A stretch of DNA of 8,891 bases from JAWXCH01 sp034440595 (GTDB taxonomy: Bacteria; Planctomycetota; Planctomycetia; Pirellulales; JALHPA01). The stretch is from the NCBI GenBank assembly GCA_034440595.1, contig JAWXCH010000298.1, forward strand, positions 1-8,891, in the 5' to 3' direction. A program made the position numbers and the translations under genes. Positions within the stretch are counted from its first letter, which is position 1, and each line of letters starts with the position of its first letter. Positions 1 through 6,778 of the stretch are shown in pieces. The notes below the pieces were generated by a model. The model saw nothing but the letters and a program-made list of their open reading frames with translations. It searched no databases and was not told the origin of the DNA.

Positions 1-993
1 AAATTCAAGAATACTGCACCCGTTGGTGATATAACATTAGTGCTTGAAGGAACCACCGTTCAGACGAACTACCGCCGCAATGTTGCGGCAATCGCCGTGG
101 AGCAGGCACGGTTGGCCGAAGTTCAGCCGATCTTTGATCAGGCGCTGAGTGCCATGAAGAGCGCGCTGGAAGCGAAAACTGCCACGGACAAGCTGGCAGC
201 CGAATTGGACGCCAAGGTCAAACAGCAAGCCGAAGCCTTGGTCGCCGCAGTGAAAGCGACGCAGGACGCAGACGCGGTATTGAAAACTGCAACAGCGGCA
301 GCAGCGACCGCGCGACAAGCCGCAGAAGCCAAACCGGTTGATGCCCCTCTGCAAACGGCCAAAGCCGATGCAGAAAAAGCACTGCTCGTAGCGATGGGCG
401 CATTGCAAAAGACGCAGGCCGATCGCCAGGCGATCGAAGCAAAATTAGCCGAGGTCTCCGCCGAGGCGCAAAAGGCACTAGCGGCGAAAAAAGTCACCGA
501 TGCGACCAGCGCGACCGCAACGGCCCAGCATGCCACGGTCGAGGCTGAGAAGAAAATCGCCGAACAACGCGTAAAAGCTGCCGAACAAGTGGCTGCTCCA
601 AAGAAGGCCCACTTTACGATCTATGCGACTCCGGAAAAGGTTCACCTCGATCCTGCTCCATTGGCAATGACTCCGACGGTTCCTAGCACCGCAGTGCCTG
701 CCGGTAGGAAGATTCAGATTCCGCTGACGATCAAACGACTCTACGGGTTTGCAGATCAGGTCACCGTCAGTCTGGTGGTTGATCCCAATTCTGGAATTCA
801 AGCCACTGATCTGGTCATACCTAAGGATCAGTCCGCCGGTCAACTGGAGGTGAACATCACACCCAAGGCGTCGGTCGCCTCCCATTCGGCTACATTGGTG
901 GCCAAGATGATGTTCAATAACCAGCCGGTTGAATTGCAACGACCGGTGGTAATTAAGGTTGCGGCACCAGTTGAGCAGACTGCGGCGAAGTAA
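1..993 (+). CDS. Exported-type protein with coiled coil and C-terminal beta-sandwich (5' partial)
   Basis: The reading frame is open from base 1 to a TAA at 991-993, giving 330 visible residues; the true start lies upstream. A GTG at position 40 is internal and probably not the start, because residues before it (KFKNTAPVGDITLVLEG) read like the last strands of a beta-sandwich resembling the PPC-type domains common in planctomycete exported proteins. Residues about 30-196 are very rich in Ala, Lys, Glu and Gln with no Cys or Trp, typical of a long coiled coil or helical hairpin. Residues about 203-325 return to beta-rich sequence with alternating hydrophobics, like a bacterial Ig-like or PPC domain. 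No catalytic motif is visible. The next gene starts 46 bp downstream on the same strand, so co-transcription is likely. A 39-residue stretch (bases 316-432) resembles part of the helical insert in that next protein. The function is unknown; a structural or scaffold role outside the cytoplasm is inference, since the N-terminus is missing. Confidence 0.8.
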   Translation, partial: KFKNTAPVGDITLVLEGTTVQTNYRRNVAAIAVEQARLAEVQPIFDQALSAMKSALEAKTATDKLAAELDAKVKQQAEALVAAVKATQDADAVLKTATAAAATARQAAEAKPVDAPLQTAKADAEKALLVAMGALQKTQADRQAIEAKLAEVSAEAQKALAAKKVTDATSATATAQHATVEAEKKIAEQRVKAAEQVAAPKKAHFTIYATPEKVHLDPAPLAMTPTVPSTAVPAGRKIQIPLTIKRLYGFADQVTVSLVVDPNSGIQATDLVIPKDQSAGQLEVNITPKASVASHSATLVAKMMFNNQPVELQRPVVIKVAAPVEQTAAK

Positions 994-1039
994 GTTAGCC
1001 AGTTTCAAAACGGAAGTGAAAGTTGAAAAGGCCGGTCCT

Positions 1040-3997
1040 ATGCGACAACGGATTTACATACTGGGAATAAATTGGACGCTGGCGCTCCTAGCGGCAGTCT
1101 GTCTGACGGTTTGTCAAACGGTTCAAGCTGCGGAATCTGCTGGTCCAATATCCATTGCCATGCCGAAGCGAGATACCCCGGTCGACTTTTCCGAAGTGCA
1201 GGCAATCCTGGCCAAGAACTGCCTGGCCTGTCATAGCGGTTCCAAGGCCGAAGGTGGCCTGATTCTGGAAACCCCAGATAGCATGCAAAAAGGGGGAGAC
1301 AGCGGCCCGGCGATCGTTCCGAAGAAAGGGAGTGCCAGTCTATTGGTACTGTCGGCAGCGCACAAAAATGACACGATCATGCCACCCGAGGACAACGACG
1401 CCAGTGCGAAGAATCTGACTCCCGAAGAACTAGGTCTGATCACGCTCTGGATTGATCAAGGGGCGCTGGCCAGCACCCGTCAGACCGGAAGTTTGGAATG
1501 GCAGCAGTTGTCGACTTCGGTTCAGCCGATTTTGTCCGCGGCTATTAGCCAGCACGGCGATATGGCCGCTGCTGGGCGCGGTAATCGCATTTATGTCTAC
1601 GAAGTTGGCACCGGCCGAGAAGTCGCACAGCTTGCCGATTCGGCTCTTGCCTCACGGCCAAATGCCCCACTGTCCGGTACAGCTCATCTCGATCTGGTGC
1701 AGTCGCTGGCTTTTAGTCCCGACGGGAATCTGCTGGCCTCCGGAGGGTTTCGCGAGATCAAGCTCTGGCGGCGCTCGCGCGATTTTCAAAAAGGAACATT
1801 GCAGGGTGGTGTTGAAGTTGCGCAGGTCAGCGATGTCACTGCCGATGGACAGCGCCTGGCCACGGGCGAGGCCAACGGCACCATTCGCATTTGGGATCTG
1901 ACAACAGGCAAGGTGCTGCAATCAGTGTCCGCACACGCCGGGCCGGTAACCGGGGTAAAGTTTTCGCCGGATGGTGCGAGGCTATTCTCGGTCTCCAAGG
2001 ACAAGTCGCTGAAGGTTTGGAAAGTGGCTGATGGTACCGCTATTGGTGCCATTCAAGCTCCGGCGGAATTGAACGCTCTGGCGCTGGTTGAGAATGGCAC
2101 GCAACTGGCCACTGCCGATGCCGACAATGTGGTGCGAATATGGGCAATTCCTGCGGCTGTGCAACCGGGCGAGCCTGCCAAGCCGATCAAAGAGTTAAAA
2201 GGACACGCAGCAGCGGTCACGGCTATCGCCAGTGTTTTGCCAGCGGGCAAAGTAATCGTCACCGGTGGACAGGACGGAACAGTTCGCGTCTGGAATCTGG
2301 ACAACGGACAAGTAGTTCGCCAGATGGATCAAGCTGCCCCAGTGCTGGCTGTCGCCGTTCGCGGGGATGGAAAGCGAATCGCAACGAGTGGAGCCAACAA
2401 TGTTGCGCGGCTCTGGAACGGCGACGACGGTACGCAAATTGCCGAAATCAAAGGGGATATGCAGGATCGCTTTAAGATTGCGGACCTACAACGGCGGCAG
2501 ACTTTGGCCAAGGGACGCCAGACCGATCGACAGGAAGAGTTAACTGCCGCTGAAGCGGCCGCAAAGGCGGAGACCGACGGCATTGCCAAATCTATTGCAG
2601 CGCGGACGGCCGCAGAGAAAGACCTGGCGATCAAGATTGAAAAGGCGAAACCACCGGCTGAGGCGCTAACCGCGGCCCAAATGGAGTTTGAAGCGGCGAC
2701 ATTCCTTTCGCGACAGGGAGCCGATGCTGCTTCTGCCGCCAAGGCTGCTGCCGAAAAGGAACCGGGCAATCAGGCGCTTGTTACAAATCGTGCCGCAGCA
2801 GAGAAATCGGCTGCCGATCTGGCCAAGGCCTTGGAAAATGCAAAGAACAAATTGGAGGCGGCTACGAAAGCAAATCAAAAGCCCGCGGCGGATTTGTCGT
2901 TTGCCTACTTGTTTGTCCGTTCGTCGATTTTGAACATTGAGGAAGTGAAAAAATCGGCCGCCAAGGCCGCCGAGCAAATTCCGATTGCTAAAAAAGCGTT
3001 GGAAGAAGCAGATGCCGAGATCAAGAAAGCAGATGCTGCCACGGCGGCCGCGACGACTGCTGCCCTGGTTGCCGATTTGCCGATCAAAGCATTGGCGTTT
3101 ACTGCCGATGGAACGGCGCTGGTCACCGGTAGCGATAATCGATTGGTGCAGACCTGGTCGGCTGACAATGGTGCGCCTCTGGCACGTTTCGCCGGTCAAG
3201 ACTCACCGGTCACCACACTCGCCATCGCTCCTAGCGGAATGATGTATAGCGCTGCGACGAACAAATCAATTGCCATCTGGAACATGCGCGAGTCCTGGAA
3301 ACTGGAACGGACTATCGGAAACATCGATGATCCAAAACTGATTCAGGATCGCGTGCTGACGCTTGATTTCAGTCCTGATGGCAAGCAACTGGCCAGTGGC
3401 GGCGGCGAGCCATCGCGCAGCGGCGAACTGAAAATCTGGAATGTGGCCGACGGTACTTTGACGCGCACGATCAAAGATCCGCACAGCGACTCGATCTATT
3501 GTGTTCGCTACTCGCCCGATGGCAGCAAGCTGGCCAGTTCCGGTGCAGACCGCTTTATCAAAATCTGGAACGTGGCCGATGGGACATTCAATCGCTCGCT
3601 CGAAGGACACACGCATCATGTGCTGGCGATTGCTTGGAACCTAAGTGGCAAGACCCTGGCCTCTGGCTCAGCCGATAACACCATCAAGGTTTGGAATGCG
3701 CGAACCGGCGAGCAGAAGAAAACAATTCTAGGATTGACGAAGGAAGTGACTTCGCTGGCGTTTCTCGCTGACGGAGCGAGTGCCATTGCTGGCATGGGGG
3801 ACAATCTGGTTCACATGTACAACCTGGATTCTGGCGCACAAGAAAGAAACTTCGCCGGATCCAAAGATTATGTCTACGCCGCATCGGCCAGTGCCGATGG
3901 CAAGCTAATTGTTGGCGGTGGGCAGGACGGCGTGCTGCGTGTCTGGAAAACCGATACGGCCCAAATTGTGCATGGATTTGAACCGACTAAGCAGTAG
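1040..3997 (+). CDS. Planctomycete-type cytochrome c / WD40 double beta-propeller protein with central coiled coil
   Basis: The start is placed at ATG 1040, preceded by AAAAGG (1026-1031) at 8-nt spacing and followed by a clear signal peptide: basic MRQR, a hydrophobic stretch, then VQAAES with cleavage near residue 30. The open frame extends upstream to a TTG at 959, but that lies inside the previous gene. The protein has 985 residues. Residues about 47-142 match the planctomycete cytochrome c domain (PSCyt1-like): C61-L-A-C64-H65 for covalent haem, a GPAIVP segment, M114-P-P as probable distal ligand, and a closing LWIDQGA. Residues about 164-470 hold seven WD40-like blades (recurring SPDG, LASG, IRIWD/KVWN patterns). 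Residues about 475-678 are an Ala/Lys/Glu-rich helical insert. Residues about 681-985 hold seven more blades, the best kept being 10-12. It probably acts in the periplasm or at the cell surface as a haem-bearing interaction scaffold. The redox partner and ligand are unknown. No DUF1549/DUF1553 domains are fused. It is probably in an operon with the preceding gene. Confidence 0.88.
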   Translation: MRQRIYILGINWTLALLAAVCLTVCQTVQAAESAGPISIAMPKRDTPVDFSEVQAILAKNCLACHSGSKAEGGLILETPDSMQKGGDSGPAIVPKKGSASLLVLSAAHKNDTIMPPEDNDASAKNLTPEELGLITLWIDQGALASTRQTGSLEWQQLSTSVQPILSAAISQHGDMAAAGRGNRIYVYEVGTGREVAQLADSALASRPNAPLSGTAHLDLVQSLAFSPDGNLLASGGFREIKLWRRSRDFQKGTLQGGVEVAQVSDVTADGQRLATGEANGTIRIWDLTTGKVLQSVSAHAGPVTGVKFSPDGARLFSVSKDKSLKVWKVADGTAIGAIQAPAELNALALVENGTQLATADADNVVRIWAIPAAVQPGEPAKPIKELKGHAAAVTAIASVLPAGKVIVTGGQDGTVRVWNLDNGQVVRQMDQAAPVLAVAVRGDGKRIATSGANNVARLWNGDDGTQIAEIKGDMQDRFKIADLQRRQTLAKGRQTDRQEELTAAEAAAKAETDGIAKSIAARTAAEKDLAIKIEKAKPPAEALTAAQMEFEAATFLSRQGADAASAAKAAAEKEPGNQALVTNRAAAEKSAADLAKALENAKNKLEAATKANQKPAADLSFAYLFVRSSILNIEEVKKSAAKAAEQIPIAKKALEEADAEIKKADAATAAATTAALVADLPIKALAFTADGTALVTGSDNRLVQTWSADNGAPLARFAGQDSPVTTLAIAPSGMMYSAATNKSIAIWNMRESWKLERTIGNIDDPKLIQDRVLTLDFSPDGKQLASGGGEPSRSGELKIWNVADGTLTRTIKDPHSDSIYCVRYSPDGSKLASSGADRFIKIWNVADGTFNRSLEGHTHHVLAIAWNLSGKTLASGSADNTIKVWNARTGEQKKTILGLTKEVTSLAFLADGASAIAGMGDNLVHMYNLDSGAQERNFAGSKDYVYAASASADGKLIVGGGQDGVLRVWKTDTAQIVHGFEPTKQ

Positions 3998-4199
3998 CGA
4001 AACGCTCTGCTGACGGCCTTAGCGACTTGCACGTGCTGGAAGGCACGCAATCGTCGCCGCAATTACATGACCGCGATAGCTGATTCCTATATTCTTCGGA
4101 TCGGTGAAAACTCTCGGTCGATCCCCCCTTAGCAAATGGTTCCTCCTCGACTACGATAAGTCTCGTCTGGCCGGCCGTGCTGCTTTCAATTGTAATGGT

Positions 4200-4227
4200 T
4201 TGCACGAGCCAGCGGCGTAGTCATATT
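4200..4227 (+). promoter_or_regulatory. Candidate sigma-70-like promoter for ppa
   Basis: TTGCAC (4200-4205) and CATATT (4222-4227) are separated by 16 bp and lie about 25 bp upstream of the ppa start. Matches to the consensus are modest: 3 of 6 at -35 and 4 of 6 at -10. The location suits a gene that begins a new transcription unit after a 255-bp gap. Planctomycete promoters are often poorly conserved, so this is only a candidate. Confidence 0.25.
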
Positions 4228-4236
4228 TTGCAAATT

Positions 4237-4243
4237 GTGAGGA
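4237..4243 (+). promoter_or_regulatory. Ribosome binding site of ppa
   Basis: GTGAGGA with the core GAGGA at 4239-4243 is spaced 9 nt from the ATG at 4253. It is the clearest Shine-Dalgarno sequence in the window and fixes the pyrophosphatase start codon. Confidence 0.65.
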
Positions 4244-4252
4244 ATCAGATTC

Positions 4253-4825
4253 ATGGTGCATGCCTGGCACGATGTGACACCTGGCGGAGAGAATCTCCCC
4301 AAGGAATTTACCGCCATCATTGAGATCCCAATGGGGTCCAGCGTGAAGTACGAACTGGACAAAGAAACCGGGCTGCTCAAGATGGACCGCATTCTGTATT
4401 CGGCCGTGTACTATCCGGCCAATTACGGATTTATCCCGCAGACACTGGCCGAGGATGACGATCCATTGGATGTGCTGGTTCTATGCCAGGAAGCGGTGGC
4501 TCCCTTGACGATGGTCAAAGCCCGTGCGATTGGTGTGATGACGATGATCGACGGCGGCAAGCAAGACCACAAGATTCTGGCCGTGGCTTTGAATGATCCT
4601 GAGTATTCTGGATTTGAAACGGCCTCGGAACTGCCGAGCCATCGGCTGATGATGCTGCGTCGGTTCTTTCAGGATTACAAAATGCTGGAAGGCAAAGCGG
4701 TCGAGGTCGATGAAATGCAACCGGCGTCGGCAGCCATGCCGAAAATCGAAGATGCTCTGGAACGATACAGTTCACAACGCCGCCGCGGATTTCACGCCTA
4801 CACGGGTACAGTCCCACGTGGTTGA
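4253..4825 (+). CDS. ppa: Inorganic pyrophosphatase, family I (EC 3.6.1.1)
   Basis: This 190-residue soluble enzyme hydrolyses pyrophosphate to two phosphates in the cytoplasm with Mg2+, pulling biosynthetic reactions such as tRNA charging and nucleic acid synthesis forward. The family signature DDDPLD is present at residues 68-73; D68, D70 and D73 correspond to E. coli D65, D67 and D70. Other expected active-site residues are also present: E24, K32, E34, R46, Y54, Y58, D100, D105, K107, Y142 and K143. The length is slightly above E. coli Ppa (176 aa) owing to a short N-terminal lead (MVHAWHDVTPGG) and a basic C-terminal tail (SSQRRRGFHAYTG). The start is supported by GAGGA 9 nt upstream. The gene appears monocistronic: the upstream gene ends 255 bp away and the next gene is convergent with 40 bp between stops. 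The active site looks complete, so an active enzyme is expected. Confidence 0.97.
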   Translation: MVHAWHDVTPGGENLPKEFTAIIEIPMGSSVKYELDKETGLLKMDRILYSAVYYPANYGFIPQTLAEDDDPLDVLVLCQEAVAPLTMVKARAIGVMTMIDGGKQDHKILAVALNDPEYSGFETASELPSHRLMMLRRFFQDYKMLEGKAVEVDEMQPASAAMPKIEDALERYSSQRRRGFHAYTGTVPRG

Positions 4826-4865
4826 TTCACTACGGCTATGTCGCCGCAACGGGCTACTGCGCCCT

Positions 4866-6131
4866 TCAGCTTTTCTTCAACAGCGTCAGGCGAAGCATAT
4901 TCAGTGCCTGTTTGGCGGTGCGTGATTTGATGATTGCCGAATGACCAGCAACACCGACCGCGATGATTAGCGTGCCGCTGTCGGATGCCAATGCGAGCCA
5001 CACTTTTGGCGGTTCGGTTCCTGCCACTGTACTGGCTGGAAACCCTCCAACCGCCAGCCCGTAACTAGTACCAAACTGTGCCTTGGCCGCTTGAGCAAGC
5101 TTTTCGGTCGTCGATTTGGCATCGGCGGTGATCGTTTGCAATGCCTGCTCGTCCAGATCGAGCACCAGCTTCAACGTATTGTAGACCGCTGCCTCATTGG
5201 CCACGGTAAAACTACCTTGAAAGACCGGCGCGCTGGTCGCAACTTCGCCCAGCCATTCGGCCATCAGTCCGCCAGTTCCCCATTCGGCGGTTGCCAGTGA
5301 CTCGCCCCGCTCTTGCAACAGCCGCAGCACAACATGCTCCAGCTCTTCGTCCTCGACTCCAAAGGCAAGTTTTCCCAGGCACTCGTGGATTGTGGCGATG
5401 GTCGGTGCCATGCAGGCTTGGCACTCTTCATCCGAGCAGCCTTCGGCGGTGATGCGTAGCGTGATGGTCGCCTGATGTACGGTGATGCCAACCTGTGGTT
5501 CACGCCCGCGACGGATCAAATCCGGCAGCATTGCTTCCAGATCGCTTTCGCCAACGCCAAAGCACTTGATGCGACGATGCCGAATAACGCGGCCCGGGCT
5601 GATTTCACTGCGAATCACTGGTTCGACCGAAGCCCGCCACATCTCTTTTAATTCCGCGGGCACACCGGGCAAGGCAATGATCCGGCACAGGCTTCTACCG
5701 GGGCGCATTATCGACAGATCGATGCCAGGAGCGGTCCCTTCTGGATTGGGGATCACGCGGCTGCCGACAGGAAAAAAGGCCTGAGAGCGGTTACGCTCTG
5801 GCATCGGACGACCGCGTCGGGAGAACAGTTGCTCGATCTGTCGCAGTGCTTCGTCGTCCAGGTACAATTCCACTCCGGCTGCATCGGCTACTGCCTGCCG
5901 AGTTAGATCATCCGCCGTCGGGCCTAAGCCACCGGTGGAAATTATCAGGTCGGCGCGGTCAATGGCAGCGCGGAATATAGCGACGTTGGCAGCCAAGTCA
6001 TCGGCCACGGTGGTGTGGTACATCGTGCGAATGCCAAGTTCTCCCAACTGAGTGCTCAGCCACTGACTGTTGGTGTCCAGCCGCTGGCCGCTGGTCAGTT
6101 CATCGCCGATGGATATGATTTCTGCGAGCAT
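4866..6131 (-). CDS. cinA: CinA family protein with degenerate C-terminal (PncC-like) domain
   Basis: The 421-residue protein has the usual CinA two-domain layout and length. The N-terminal MoCF-type domain (about 1-170; COG1058, reported pyrophosphatase activity on ADP-ribose and related compounds) is well kept: ISIGDEL at 6-12, DTNS at 19-22, STGGLGPTADDLT at 65-77, NPEGTAPG at 129-136 and LPGVPAE at 154-160. A linker with GVGES (192-196) follows. The C-terminal part (about 262-421) aligns with NMN deamidase PncC, but the catalytic AESCTGG reads AEWGTGG (282-288), so both Ser and Cys are gone. The downstream TYSNEAK reads TVANEAA, and GIAGP reads GFPAS. The first domain is probably active; deamidase activity is not expected. 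The ATG start gives the standard MxAEIISIGDEL opening, though no clear Shine-Dalgarno precedes it. It is the last gene of the leftward cluster, about 29 bp after the DUF4202 gene, which suggests operon expression. A role in competence is not implied by context. Confidence 0.92.
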   Translation of the reverse strand: MLAEIISIGDELTSGQRLDTNSQWLSTQLGELGIRTMYHTTVADDLAANVAIFRAAIDRADLIISTGGLGPTADDLTRQAVADAAGVELYLDDEALRQIEQLFSRRGRPMPERNRSQAFFPVGSRVIPNPEGTAPGIDLSIMRPGRSLCRIIALPGVPAELKEMWRASVEPVIRSEISPGRVIRHRRIKCFGVGESDLEAMLPDLIRRGREPQVGITVHQATITLRITAEGCSDEECQACMAPTIATIHECLGKLAFGVEDEELEHVVLRLLQERGESLATAEWGTGGLMAEWLGEVATSAPVFQGSFTVANEAAVYNTLKLVLDLDEQALQTITADAKSTTEKLAQAAKAQFGTSYGLAVGGFPASTVAGTEPPKVWLALASDSGTLIIAVGVAGHSAIIKSRTAKQALNMLRLTLLKKS

Positions 6132-6160
6132 CTTGATACGTTGAAATACAAGCTATTGGT

Positions 6161-6778
6161 TTATTCGGCAGAAGTAGTGTCGTGCAGCGCGCGCTGAACA
6201 AGGGCTTGGAGACGAACTGACAGAGGAATGGTCAGCGCCGCCTGCTGAGCGGTTTCGGACATTTTTGGCCAGGTCTTCTGCAGGATTGCGATGACTTTAT
6301 CGTCATCGTGCTGCGCGGCAAAATCCTCCAGATAATATTGCAGGAAAACCAGACAGGCCACATCCTCGACGAGCTGTGCTTCGGGATCCTGTTTAAAGCG
6401 TACTTTCTTAACCAGCGACTGGACACGTGTGATCGACTCCGCCGAATAACCAAGCGGCTCCAGGATACCGGCCAGTTTTGTCGCATGAAACTTTTGCAGG
6501 TTGGATCGCCAGCGATGGTAGCCCGCGCGATCCAGCGGGTAATCCGAGCGTGGCATCATCCAGCGGCAAATGTGCTGACCATAGGCAGCAATTTGAACCT
6601 CATCCGGTGCGTTCGGTTGCAATTTTTCCAGCCAATCGGCCATGTGCCGTGAGTAGGCTTGCTCCTTCGGCAATTCGCCACCTTCAAAATGCTCGCGATT
6701 CGGATCGGCCTGGTTGGCCTGATCGATCTGGCGAATGACCTGCTGAAGTCGGAGTTGATCGGTCATGCGGTTGCTCAC
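6161..6778 (-). CDS. DUF4202 family protein
   Basis: The 205-residue, mostly helical, soluble protein has no signal peptide. I recognise it as DUF4202 from conserved segments: IDQANQADPN (18-27), a QHICRW motif (68-73), PLDRAGYHRWR (81-91), KFHA (96-99), DPEAQLVEDVACLVFL (131-146) and KTWPKMS (168-174). The biochemical function is unknown. The spacing of H45, H69, H98 and E138/D139 within helices recalls an HD-type metal-binding fold, but that is inference from pattern. The start is either GTG 6778, overlapping the aminotransferase stop as GTGA, or ATG 6766 four codons in, which has a weak GTGAG 8 nt upstream; both imply translational coupling to the preceding gene. cinA follows about 29 bp downstream. 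Confidence 0.85.
   Translation of the reverse strand: MSNRMTDQLRLQQVIRQIDQANQADPNREHFEGGELPKEQAYSRHMADWLEKLQPNAPDEVQIAAYGQHICRWMMPRSDYPLDRAGYHRWRSNLQKFHATKLAGILEPLGYSAESITRVQSLVKKVRFKQDPEAQLVEDVACLVFLQYYLEDFAAQHDDDKVIAILQKTWPKMSETAQQAALTIPLSVRLQALVQRALHDTTSAE

Noticed and set aside
40..42. GTG at position 40 as the start of the first gene
   Set aside because: The frame is open to base 1 and the residues before it continue a beta-sandwich-like pattern; the gene is more simply cut by the window edge.
959..1039. Upstream TTG start extending the WD40 cytochrome protein by 27 residues
   Set aside because: It overlaps the end of the previous gene and would put a basic non-hydrophobic stretch before a well-formed signal peptide; ATG 1040 has a suitable AAAAGG upstream.
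4032..4047. Hairpin CGTGC-6 nt-GCACG as a terminator after the WD40 gene
   Set aside because: The stem is only 5 bp and no T-run follows.
4098..4124. Inverted repeat GGATCG...CGATCC in the gap before ppa
   Set aside because: Six-base arms with a 15-base loop and no T-run; too weak to call a terminator or operator.
4067..4132. Small 21-codon ORF in the gap before ppa
   Set aside because: It has no ribosome binding site, no recognisable sequence and a length expected by chance.
4851..4864. GGGC-6 nt-GCCC hairpin followed by T-rich sequence between ppa and cinA
   Set aside because: A 4-bp stem is too short for a convincing terminator, although the position between convergent genes is suitable.
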